NCBI GenBank assembly: GCA_036365455.1
Contig: JAWQUS010000001.1
Span: 24,289,001 to 24,353,000, forward strand
Direction: 5' to 3'
DNA: 64,000 nt
DNA from: Macrosoma leucophasiata
Taxonomy: Eukaryota; Arthropoda; Insecta; Lepidoptera; Hedylidae
In this document: positions 20,408-29,909 of the stretch, piece by piece
How the letters are laid out: each line of letters starts with the position of its first letter
Numbering within the stretch: position 1 is the first letter of the stretch
The notes under the pieces: generated by a model
Seen by the model: the letters and a program-made list of their open reading frames with translations, nothing else
Database searches by the model: none
What the model was told of the DNA's origin: nothing
Program-made: the position numbers and the translations under genes

Positions 20408-21919
20408 TTATTATTTTGTACATTAGATGGACTTGGCCTGCCATTATTGGCCCAGAATGCTCTCAATAGTTGGCTAGATGTTAATCTTCTTATTGGGCAC
20501 AGCAAGCTTGTCTGGCAACCTATTGGAAAAAAAAATGTTACCATAAGGCATAATGTCCTAGCACCACTTTTATCTGGTAGCAGGTTTGAGTATTGCTCAT
20601 ACTCAATTTCGACTCAATCGATCTCTGACTTTGAAGTCAGAGCACACTGCCTGAATACAGAACAGAAAGAGTCTGCCAGGAATAACCTTATTTAACGCTG
20701 CACCACCACCACCCTGAAATGGGGGCCTGCGCCTTATGTGTCCCGTACAACAGGCACTGCTTTGGTCTTTTCGGTTGGTACTTAAATAAGCATGGCCTGT
20801 ATGGCAATTGCCATACAGGGCATTTTTTGAGCGGGTATTTACCCGCTCTCACTAAACAGGTCAACGTAGTCCTGAACTAGATGTTGCGTTGAGACCAGGA
20901 AACAACCAGATTATCGACGTTCCCTGTTCGAAAAGCCTCCTCCCCCAGCAAGACCCAAAAGCCGGAAAGGCTTCCTCAAAGAATCTGGCTGAGGAAAGTG
21001 TATTTATTAATACTTACATTTAAAATTTGAATACCCCCGACCAAGTGCAAAGATGTAAGATAATGGCCGACATGGTCACTTACAGCAGCGGGACCCAATA
21101 TTCGATCTCAATCCATTCTTTATAACCTTCGATCGATATTTCGATCCGTTTGTCAAATTAGTTGTTCCAATAACAAATCTACAGCTGAATTAGCTGGCTG
21201 TTGTTAATGGATGATAGAGGATGGATCAAAAGATCATTTGTAATCTAGATTGGTGCGATTGAATGCATCAATGCAGCGATTGTGGTATCTCATTGAGCCG
21301 CTGATTCGACTACCTACAACCACCACTGAGCCACCGTGTTAGTCGCTTCTTCAACAGAAAAGCCGGATGACACAATTTTAGCGAGCACACAGGTACAGTT
21401 GGCGACACGGCGAGGATGGTTCCATATTTAGACTGGAACCCGTTTCCAAACCAGTCCAGCCGGCTGCCGAGTCACTGAACCGAATTATGAAAAACGTCAC
21501 TTGTCCTTTGCTATTTTACGTAACTTTATTATTTGCTAAGTTCAAGCTAGGCTGATGTGCACAAATGTTAGATTACGTAATGACCTTTGACTTTTCGTGA
21601 TGATCGTATAAATTGTAGGCGGATATTAGGTACAACTTTACTAGGTTAGAAAGTTCTTGATATGGAAAGGTAGATTTCAGCTTGATACCTTTATTCTTAG
21701 ATAAGGTCTAGAGGTAGATACCGCAGGTAAGTCAATGTTGCGTTAATTTTGAACACTACTTGCGAAATCGATGAAGGTGGTTGCAAATATATTGAAACTG
21801 TTCGTAGACAAATCACCTTAGTCGGCCTTTAGGCTGGAGCGCCTTCTGCGCTCGCCGATTGCCCGTTGAAGTAGAGTACGTCTCAAGACAAGCTGCCTAC
21901 ATATCCGTCCTAAAAAAAC
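20408..21919. other. non-coding DNA with twin palindromes
   Basis: No gene recognised. It contains the palindromes at 20796-20819 and 20829-20848. The ORF at 20357-20695 is half SINE and has no recognisable domain. Confidence 0.35.
20796..20848. repeat. two adjacent perfect palindromes
   Basis: 20796-20819 is a 24-bp perfect palindrome ('cctgtatggcaa' then 'ttgccatacagg'). Nine bases later, 20829-20848 is an 8-bp stem ('gagcgggt'/'acccgctc') with a 4-nt loop. Confidence 0.9.
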
Positions 21920-22006
21920 CTTAGTCAGCCCGGGACCATGGAAGCTGAAAAGCGACCGCAACGTCAAAGTAAAACGCGAGATAAATACGAAAAATATAAT
22001 TTTCAG
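21920..22006 (-). repeat. interspersed repeat (family G)
   Basis: 'accatggaagctgaaaagcg' and 'acgcgagataaatacg' are the reverse complement of words at 62698-62840 and 30616-30694. A 194-codon ORF starts here (21938) but has no recognisable domain. Confidence 0.5.
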
Positions 22007-22228
22007 CTACACTTAGCGAAAATATTACTGGAGTTTTCCAAGTTTTTGGCAGTTTTCCAGTGTCACCCTCGGTATTTAGTCATGTGCCTGCAGATGTCAA
22101 TAAGCACACCACCTATTGCCATGAGACTTGGCCGAATATTCAAACGTCACTCAATTTTAAGCAGCCCCCAAATATATGATATCGCTTTCGTTTGCACGTG
22201 TTTTATAGACACAAAAGACTTCAAAGTC

Positions 22229-22295
22229 CCACTTAAATTTAAGTGGCATTTCAGTATTTGGCCGTCTGCCTACCTGTTTGGGGCAGACGGCCAAA
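22229..22295. repeat. 18-bp palindrome followed by a 14-bp-arm hairpin
   Basis: 22229-22246 ('ccacttaaatttaagtgg') is perfectly palindromic. 22257-22270 ('tttggccgtctgcc') pairs perfectly with 22282-22295 over an 11-nt loop. Confidence 0.9.
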
Positions 22296-22522
22296 GCGTG
22301 AAGTTAAGTTTTTGTGAACAATTTTTCGTTAAGTTAAATTCCGTTAATTTAATAATAGGTACATACCTAGCAAAACGATCCCATCACTGCCCAACAGACG
22401 CAAACATGCAGTCAATAAATCAGATAACCAACCCAGAACAAACGGTTATACCTACCTACTCGTGTTTCAAGTATAGGTATAATACTGCGATCGTTTGTAT
22501 ACGCAATATTTTGCTAGACTAA

Positions 22523-23444
22523 TCCATTTAGTGTGCTGTATAGGTCATCTAAATATACATCGGCTCATTCATATGCGAAACGTCTAAAACCGCTCCGTCT
22601 GGAGGGTTCGCGAATAAGGCAGACAGTTTATTTTTGCGTTCGCTCCCCTCTTAGATGGCATTTTTTGTTGACGATGTGATGATGGATGTTCTTTGCGTGT
22701 TCTTGATGTCTTGTTTGCTTTTCATTCATACCTGGGAACAAAGAAGATTTTAGTGACACAGCTGATTGGGTATTGTGCTTCAGAAACTTCAGATCTGCCA
22801 CTGGAAGCTTACCTATATAATGAAAAATCTACTTTGTTAAGATTTAATTTTGAATCTAAAACCTTTTTTTGATTTCGGTGGCCGGTCGGTTGCCGTGTGG
22901 CTCTAGTGAGCTATAACCCCCAAAATCTTTCAATTTCCTCTCAGAAAACTTTGCCAATGCACAAGTGCCAATGCTCGCGCATCGAATCTCAAATCTTAAA
23001 TTAGAATAAACATTTAGAAAGATTTATTATATACAGACTTAACTTAAACTTTAGAGGTGTCACTGATAATCGGCAACCACCCAATCATTACATACCTCGA
23101 CCCGATCGAAACCTACATAAGTTTTCTAGATCAAAGCCTAGGATTATCTATTGAAACTATATGTTCTTGAAATTAAACTGATTTTCGGATCTATCCCACG
23201 CGTGTCTATAATTTAAAAAAAAAAGTATTATACGCGCGAGATAAATTCCCGAACAAAAAGCTTGAATCACACATGTAAATATGAGATACTGGAATCCTAA
23301 CCGAATGGCATCATTCGATTGTAACACAAGCATAAATCAACCATTATAATTCATAAAACGATACCGTTTGTGCCGTGTGAAAATCATTGAAGACTAAACC
23401 TGGAAACAGAGCATTGAATTGAATGTTTTGCGACCAATAACTCA
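22523..23444. other. non-coding, nothing certain
   Basis: A short piece like repeat family G ('gattttcggatctatcccac') lies at 23177-23200. Otherwise nothing recognised. Confidence 0.3.
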
Positions 23445-23733
23445 TTTTTTTTTAAATATATTTGAAGTGGCAAACAAGCATGCAGTTCACATTGATGTTA
23501 AGTGATGACTACAGCCTATAGACACCCACACAAAGACCAAGGTCGAAATGGAGATGCGTTACCACTCCTGATGCCTAAGGTGTTATGCCTCTGTGCCGGA
23601 AATAACAGAGCCGTACATTACACGATAGGACCGGGACACGATAGTGCTGAACACTACCATTTAGCGGCAAGTATATTAGGTAATGCGGTGGTGCATACGC
23701 CCGCGAGCTCCGTCACTGGAGCTCTACCACCAG
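23445..23733 (-). mobile_element. SINE family A copy, full length
   Basis: All family landmarks are present on the minus strand, from 'ctggtggtagagctcc' (23733 downward) to an A-rich tail near 23455. Confidence 0.8.
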
Positions 23734-23800
23734 TAAAAATAACAATAATCCATAATTGATGGGAACTAGTCGCAATGTCGCTGTTGGTTTGTTCTTCACG

Positions 23801-24085
23801 ATTTTTTTATGTAACGAATCTGGCACACAAGCTTGCAGTTCACAAGGATGTTAAGTGATGACTGCAGCCTATAGACATCTACACAAAAACCAAAAGTCAA
23901 AATGTCACCACCTGAGACCTGAGGTGTCATGTCTCTGTGATAGTTATTACGGGGCCATACATTACCATTTACCATCTAACCGGAACACGAACACGGTGCT
24001 GACTGACACTACCATTTAGCGGCAGATAAATTAGGTAATGCGGTGGTGCCTACGCCCTCGATGAACACTGGAACTCTACCACCAG
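23801..24085 (-). mobile_element. SINE family A copy, older subfamily
   Basis: Full length but diverged. It shares 'tctctgtgatagttattacg' and 'accatctaaccggaacacg' with the copies at 17209 and 59601 rather than the young form 'gtgccggaaattacagggcc'. It lies about 70 bp from the preceding copy in the same orientation. Confidence 0.75.
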
Positions 24086-24217
24086 TAAGTAAACCTTGAC
24101 GATCATGATTAATGTATTTAAAAAATAAGGTTCATTAGTTTCTTCAATAAGTAAACCGATATGAAATACCTACCTACACGTTGATGTGAAAAACTCGCAT
24201 CTTCTCTATATATATAT

Positions 24218-24506
24218 TTTTAGATTATGTAAGTGCAAGCATGCAACAAGCATGCAGTTCACATTGATGTTAAATGCTGAGTGCAGCCTATAGACACCCA
24301 CACAAAGACCAAAGTCAAATTTTGTCGTGCAGATGCGTTACCACTCCTGAGGCCTAACGTGTTATGCTTCGGCCGGAAATTACAAGCCCATACATTACTA
24401 CCTGACCGGAACACGATAGTGTTGAGCACTACCATAGCGGCAAGTATATTAGGTAATGCGGTGGTGCTTACGCCCGCGAGCTCCGTCACTGGAGCTCTTC
24501 CACCAG
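24218..24506 (-). mobile_element. SINE family A copy
   Basis: Full-length, young-type copy, third in a head-to-tail cluster. It is flanked by imperfect direct repeats of about 33 bp (24178-24211 and 24527-24560, 'acgttgatgtga' ... 'cttctctat'). Confidence 0.8.
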
Positions 24507-24609
24507 TAAATTTGATTGACAACCAACGTTGATGTGAGAACTCGCAGCTTCTCTATGTGAAAATATAAAAAAATATTTGATTGAGAACGTGATGAGGTAC
24601 CTACTTACA

Positions 24610-24722
24610 GCCGTATCATGTTCCGGTAAGATGACAATGTAAGGCTGTGTAACAACTATCGATCCTATCAACTATAACTTGGATCTCAGGAATGGCAACG
24701 CATCTGCATTTTGACCTACAGT
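24610..24722 (+). mobile_element. SINE family A fragment
   Basis: 'catgttccggtaagatgac', 'ctatcaactataacttgg' and 'ggcaacgcatctgcattttg'. Middle part only. Confidence 0.5.
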
Positions 24723-25047
24723 TTTGTAGTTTGCAATATTCACTTATTTCAATCAACACGACACGGTAATATTGTGTTCGAAATAAATCAAAATGGATAT
24801 TAAATTCTATCTTCAATTTATGGTGAAGCCTCTTAATTTTGGTTCTTCATTATTTTGTCCCTCTGGATTGGATGTTAATGGCTGATGTGTATCGCTAGCA
24901 CTAATTTGATTTGCCGAGCGTCCAAAGGGAATAGGTGATCTGGTGCCGAGATTTTGAGGGTGATCATCATACTATACTTAGCATTTATAATCCGCCTTGG
25001 TGTAGACTATTTACACGTCCCACCATTTTATATTAACGTCAAGTTTT

Positions 25048-25337
25048 ACTGGTGGTAGAGCTCCAGTGATGGAGCTCGCGGGCGTAGGCACCATCGCATT
25101 ACCTAATATACTTGCCGTTAAATGGTAGTGTTCAGCACTATCATGTTTCGGTCAGGTGGTAATGTACGGCTCTGTAATTTCCGGCACAGAGGCATAACAC
25201 CTAATGCCTCAGGAGTGGCAGCGCATTTGCATTTTGACCTCTGGTCATTGTGTGGGTGTCTATAGGCTGCAGTCATCACTTAACATCAATGTGAACTGCA
25301 CGCTTGTTTGCCACTTTTATTACATTAAAAAAAAAAA
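25048..25337 (+). mobile_element. SINE family A copy, full length
   Basis: From 'actggtggtagagctccagt' to 'ccacttttattacatt' plus an 11-base A-run. All landmarks present. Confidence 0.82.
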
Positions 25338-25520
25338 GTACAGATTCCTGATAATTATACCAATAACAGTTCAGCTGCCACGTCTAGACGCACCGTTAGT
25401 AATCCAGACAGACATTATCGCGTCTGTTACGGTACTTTATGTACCGGGAATATGTACACATAATACCTTTTATTAGTATTGATGGTGCCGTTCAATTGAG
25501 TGTTCTATTTTATCTAAGTT

Positions 25521-26534
25521 ATGGAAACATTTCTTGCAATTAAGCTTGGCGATCTCATTAGTCATGCTTCTCCTATCACATTCGGCGTCCCACAGGGGAG
25601 TGTGCTAGGTCCGACCTTATTTTTAATATATGTCAATGACCTGTGCAACCTCAAAATACCAAATTGCAACATATATACCTATGCAGACGATACTGCCCTT
25701 ATTTTTCACAGTTCATCTTGGGAAACTTTGAAAGAAGTTACTGAGGCGGGCATGGTACAAATCTCTAACTGGTTAAAATCAAATTTACTCACACTTAATA
25801 TCAATAAAACAAAATTCTTACCTTTTTCCATAAGTAATAATAATCAACTTAATCCTAATTTTGCACTTAAACTCCACTCTTGCTCGACTCCTCGCGTATA
25901 CTGTCAATGTGACACTATTGAAAGAACTAAAGAAATTAAATATCTCGGAGTTATCATAGACCAAAATTTAAAATGGAATAAACACATCCAGAGTATAGTA
26001 GGCAGGTTAAGAAAACTCATGTGGGTATTCAGAAGATTAAGACATGTTGCGGATGTTAAAATTCTTATTGCCACTTATAAAGCATTAGCCCAGTCAGTGT
26101 TGAGTTACTGCATCCCTGTTTGGGGCGGAGCTGCTAAGTCACACTTAATTATTCTTGAAAGAGCTCAGAGGGCACTACTAAAAGTAATATTCATTAAACC
26201 AATGTATTTTTCAACCTATGAACTACATTCTTCGTCAAAATTACTAACCATCCGTCAAACTTACATACTAAAATGCATTATAAGAACCCATAAACTCTTA
26301 CCTTATGTTGCTCAGCAATCCCAAAGACGCAGAAATCCACCTGTTTGCCAACTCCCACAATGTAGTACTAAGTTTAGGAAAAGGCTTTTCTCCTATCAAT
26401 CATGCCACCTTTACAACTTATTCAATAGCAGACTCAATATTTATCCTATGACATGCATCGAAATGATCCGTGAGATGACACAAACTCTCTTAACATACAA
26501 TTATGATGAAACTGAATGTTGTATGTCAAGATGA
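25521..26534 (+). CDS. reverse transcriptase, C-terminal part (337 aa)
   Basis: The open frame starts within the palm domain. GVPQGSVLGPTLF is RT motif B and YADDTAL is the catalytic motif C with both aspartates; KYLGVIID follows, then the thumb and a C-terminal region. The N-terminal endonuclease and the first catalytic aspartate motif are missing, so this copy cannot encode an active enzyme. No RNase H follows. The first ATG is not a natural start, because the frame is cut by 5' truncation. The stop at 26532-26534 lies just before the CA-repeat. Clade assignment (CR1/Jockey group) is by general appearance only. Confidence 0.8.
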   Translation: METFLAIKLGDLISHASPITFGVPQGSVLGPTLFLIYVNDLCNLKIPNCNIYTYADDTALIFHSSSWETLKEVTEAGMVQISNWLKSNLLTLNINKTKFLPFSISNNNQLNPNFALKLHSCSTPRVYCQCDTIERTKEIKYLGVIIDQNLKWNKHIQSIVGRLRKLMWVFRRLRHVADVKILIATYKALAQSVLSYCIPVWGGAAKSHLIILERAQRALLKVIFIKPMYFSTYELHSSSKLLTIRQTYILKCIIRTHKLLPYVAQQSQRRRNPPVCQLPQCSTKFRKRLFSYQSCHLYNLFNSRLNIYPMTCIEMIREMTQTLLTYNYDETECCMSR

Positions 26535-26568
26535 CGTAACTTAAATAGCGCGCCCATGCACTCACAAA

Positions 26569-26708
26569 CCACAACACACCCACACCCGCACACACACCCA
26601 CCCACACACCCACCCACACCAACACCCCCACACCCACACACACATACACACACACACATACACACACACACACACACATACACACACACACATACACACA
26701 CACACACA
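26569..26708. repeat. (CA)n microsatellite
   Basis: An interrupted run of CA/CCCA units on the plus strand inside the LINE's 3' part. ORFs over it on both strands are low-complexity artefacts. Confidence 0.95.
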
Positions 26709-26930
26709 AAACCTTATTTAAGTTATTTTGCTATTATGCTAATCAAAATGCTGTAATCCTTTTAGATAAATACAATATATGTATAGCTTTAATTGCCCTG
26801 GTGGATGAGCGGGGTACCCTGTAATACAGGTTCTTAACCCAGTATGGGGGCCCTTGCGATGTTACTTGTAATACCGTTTAAAAATGAATAAAGCATTTTT
26901 GATTTTTTTTTTTTTTTTGATTTTTGATTT

Positions 26931-27179
26931 CTTAACATATTTAAAGTAAATAAAGAATGCATTCATGCGTGCGAACACGGTTATGTTCTAAAGTCAGAGA
27001 GTGCCTGTTCTCTTTCATACATAATCAGTAAAACAATAACTGCAGAAGAAGGAAAAAAAATATTTGCTTTGGTTGCTGCAAAACCCATGCATTTAATACA
27101 CATTATTTTCAATAAATAGGTAATAGGTTCCTACTCAAGAATATCGATATAGGTAGGGGAGATTAATAATTGTAATATT
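26931..27179. other. non-coding, nothing recognised
   Basis: AT-rich spacer between the LINE and the tRNA-like SINE pair. Confidence 0.3.
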
Positions 27180-27317
27180 TATTTTTCGCAATAACACATG
27201 CGAGTAAACTTTAAAAATTAAAGAAAAAACGGAAAGAAAAATTTGACTTCGGGCAAGAATCGAACCTGCGACCTCAGGATAACCAGTCCAGCCGCTTTTA
27301 CACTAAGCTACTTGTGA
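27180..27317 (-). mobile_element. tRNA-derived SINE (family D), left arm of an inverted pair
   Basis: On the minus strand it reads 'gtagcttagtg' (A-box region), 'gcggctggactggttatcc', and the B-box 'gcaggttcgattcttgcccg', followed by an A/T-rich body and 'catgtgttattgcgaaaaa'. The tRNA-like head is complete, including the anticodon-arm region. Confidence 0.7.
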
Positions 27318-27318
27318 G

Positions 27319-27412
27319 ACGTCGGTAGCTTAGTGGTAAAGCGGCTGGGGTCGCAGGTTCGATTCCTGCCCGAAGTCAAATGTTTCTTTCCGTTTTTTCT
27401 TTAATTTCTGGA
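27319..27412 (+). mobile_element. tRNA-derived SINE (family D), right arm of an inverted pair
   Basis: 'gtagcttagtggtaaagcgg', 'ctggggtcgcaggttcgatt' and 'cctgcccgaagtc', then a body matching the left arm in reverse. It lacks about 17 bases of the anticodon arm that the left arm keeps. Confidence 0.7.
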
Positions 27413-28149
27413 GATTCATAAATTTGACTTCACTTCAGATTAACTTTCTATTCATTGGGCTGTGTTCGTCTCTAGGGTAGGTAGTAGTCTCGTCTGCCTC
27501 CCCTTGATTTGTCAGTAGTCTTGCATTGTGTTTGTATTTTCAGCTTTCCTTTCATATTAACGGCTTCAAAAACAAATTCCCAGTAATTGTACCAACAGCC
27601 TCTCGCCACATGAGTATAGTTTTCCCTGCTCTGTGCTCGTACGTCTAGACGCACCGTTAATCGTCCAGACAGACATTAACACGTCTGTTACGGTACCCTA
27701 TTTAAATCTAAGGTTTTGACAAAAGAGCAACACGCTGAGTTTGTTGGGTAGCGGAGTTCTTCTGTAGTGCCTGCACTAGGAACTCTGCTAAGTGAATGAC
27801 TATGATTATGACGAACAGATTTTTCATTTTCTTCTATGAAGGTATTGAAAAATTTAATGATTCACGTATCGGTTAAATATTATTATTAAATTGGTATTTA
27901 TTAATACCTATTTAATTATTATTATAAGTCATTCTCTCTAGGTAGCTTATGACCCGACAATGCAAAAGTGTCCTTGTAGACCAATTTGAAATAAATGATT
28001 TGAATTTTGATTTTTTTTTTAAATTTACCGGGAATCTTTGCGTCAATAATATCTTTTAACAGTATTTAATGGGTCGTAAATGGAAGGTTCAACTGTAGAG
28101 CCTTATAAAACCGGCCTCCAAACAAAATATTATGAATCTAATAATATTT
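27413..28149. other. non-coding DNA
   Basis: It contains a 56-bp block (27641-27696) nearly identical to 25380-25435, on the other side of the LINE. Nothing else recognised. Confidence 0.35.
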
Positions 28150-28250
28150 CACGGGTGGTACAGCAGCTTCAATGATGAGCTTGAAGGCCCGCATTACCTA
28201 TATACCGCAGATATTTATAAATAAGCATTGCTTGTTTACCACTTTCCAAG
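28150..28250 (+). mobile_element. SINE family A remnant with internal deletion
   Basis: 5' words ('gggtggtacagcagcttc', 'cgcattacctatat') are joined directly to the 3' end ('tgcttgtttaccacttt'). Confidence 0.4.
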
Positions 28251-28519
28251 TTGTTCCCGACCACCGAAACGTCCGCTGGTGACGCTAACATTAATGCGTA
28301 TCAAGCTATTTGCCATCTTATTCACTCTGCCACCAGTTGCGCTACCAGGGATGCGCCTCCCTCCTACTTAAATAACACGTAGGTATCGGTAGACGTCCAT
28401 TATGAAACTGGAAATCCTAGTGCTTTTTCGCATTACTTGCTCGCTTGCTAGCTTTAAACATCACGGCGCAAATAGTTGTGCAATCATGGTGTCTTCATGA
28501 AAACCTTTCTATCAGTTTT

Positions 28520-28734
28520 GACGACCCGGTTAGTCCAGCGGTGTGAGATGAGCGTTTGATTCGCAGGGTTGCGGGTTCGATCCCCACACCGGGACAAATA
28601 TTTGTTTGGCCTACAGATATTTGTTTCGGGTCTGGGTGTTTGTGTATGTGTTGTATGTGTACAACGGCACCCACGACACGGGTTTCTAGACTACTGCGGA
28701 ACTGTGAATAAGCGTATTTTTTTTAAAATTTTAG
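28520..28734 (+). mobile_element. tRNA-derived SINE (family C)
   Basis: Head 'gacccggttagtccagcggt' and 'gcgggttcgatccccacacc' with 'gggac' form a tRNA-like fold (T-arm stem and A/B boxes visible). The body is 'aaatatttgtttggcctac', 'ttcgggtctgggtgtttgtg', ending 'gtgaataagcgt' plus T/A-rich tail. Two more plus-strand copies lie at 32962 and 37680. Confidence 0.75.
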
Positions 28735-29623
28735 TTAACGATTCTGTTCGAGAAATATACTTACTATGTTCTTTGCATAGGGATAGAGGAAATAAAATGA
28801 TGCGAATCGAATAGAAACAATTCGAATTCTTCCCATGAACCAATCAACTGCAGATGTCCGATCGTGCCACGTTTCTCATTTATTGAAGTCTGATCCGAAT
28901 ATCGATGCTCTGAGAACCATCGAAACCAAGGAGACGATATTATTTGTTGGTTTTCTTTTTCAGCCTTTTGTTATTTTAACGGGTTACTCGCAAAACTCTA
29001 ACCATCTAACAGCGCATAATATCGACACCACATCATTAGGTTCATATGGGTGAATATACAAAAATTGGGTAACTCTGTCGCCAGTCCATAAATACAAATG
29101 TTCTCTATATTTTGTCGAAATTTTATTTGGGTTTAAAATAATTAAATGTCTTTTATTTGGTCAACCAATATCAGGTTTTTATTTCAAATACAAGTATCTA
29201 AAACATCACTATAGATGCTCAAATCGTCAGTCTTCTGGCGTGACGCAAACCCAAAACTGCGCAATCAAGTGGCTGTATTTTATATATTGCCATTTGTTTG
29301 AGAAAACTTACTATTTAATCGAAATGTACAATGTGCTTTACAGTATATGCCATAGTTTTCAAAGATAATATTCTTGCCATTATTTTAAAAATAAAAAGTA
29401 AACTTTGAGTTCAAAGTCAGTAATCAGTCCGTTGTGCGTTTTTAAAATTTGAAATTCCCGGTAAATATCACGGACTCAAGACCGAACGCCCGCTATATTT
29501 CAAGGTTAGTAGTGAAGTTAGCTACACACCACGGCGGTTGACGGTCGCCATTACGATGCGAGTGCTAGAGTCGCTGTTGCCTCGTGTGCACGTGTTGGGT
29601 CCAGTCAAAATCTCAGTACTGTG
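28735..29623. other. non-coding; possible 5' exon at its end
   Basis: Mostly unrecognised. The last about 130 bases are GC-richer ('cacggcggttgacggtcgcc') and end in a consensus donor at 29623/29624 ('ctgtg|gtgagttg'). This could be the untranslated first exon of the pseudogene that follows. Confidence 0.35.
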
Positions 29624-29909
29624 GTGAGTTGGTATTTACTTGTAATACTTGCAGTTTATTTCTATTTATATTTAGTTAATTGTAATTTGTATTAATATTT
29701 CTTCTTGATATCCAAAAATACCTAAAGAAGCATGGCTTCAAGTTATAATTTTTTAATTTCTATCTTTTTCGTCAGTGCTTTGGCGTCAGTCCATTGGCCT
29801 ATACTGCGCCAGCGGAGTGGTGTATTTTCCAGAGTATTGACAGTTTTTATTTTTGACCTCATTTGAATTAATTATTACCACGCTTAAGTATATATTTCAC
29901 TTATTTCAG

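Larger units (their letters stand above)
25494..26930 (+). mobile_element. 5'-truncated non-LTR retrotransposon (CR1/Jockey-group type)
   Basis: It consists of the reverse-transcriptase ORF below, a CA-repeat in the 3' part, and a 3' end with 'aaaaatgaataaagca' followed by T-rich 'tttttga' units. The 5' boundary is approximate. An unbroken ORF suggests a fairly recent insertion. Confidence 0.75.

Noticed and set aside
20357..20695. 112-codon ORF
   Set aside because: The first part is the 5' end of a SINE read in antisense; the rest has no domain.
21938..22522. 194-codon ORF as a gene
   Set aside because: No recognisable domain. It starts inside repeat family G and runs over two palindromes, with no supporting splice or promoter signals.
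26446..26756. ORFs over the CA-repeat on both strands
   Set aside because: Low-complexity VCVC/THTH translations without any domain.
27243..27395. tRNA genes suggested by B-box 'ggttcgattcctgcc'
   Set aside because: SINE bodies follow, one copy lacks the anticodon arm and the other is mutated. They are tRNA-derived SINE heads.
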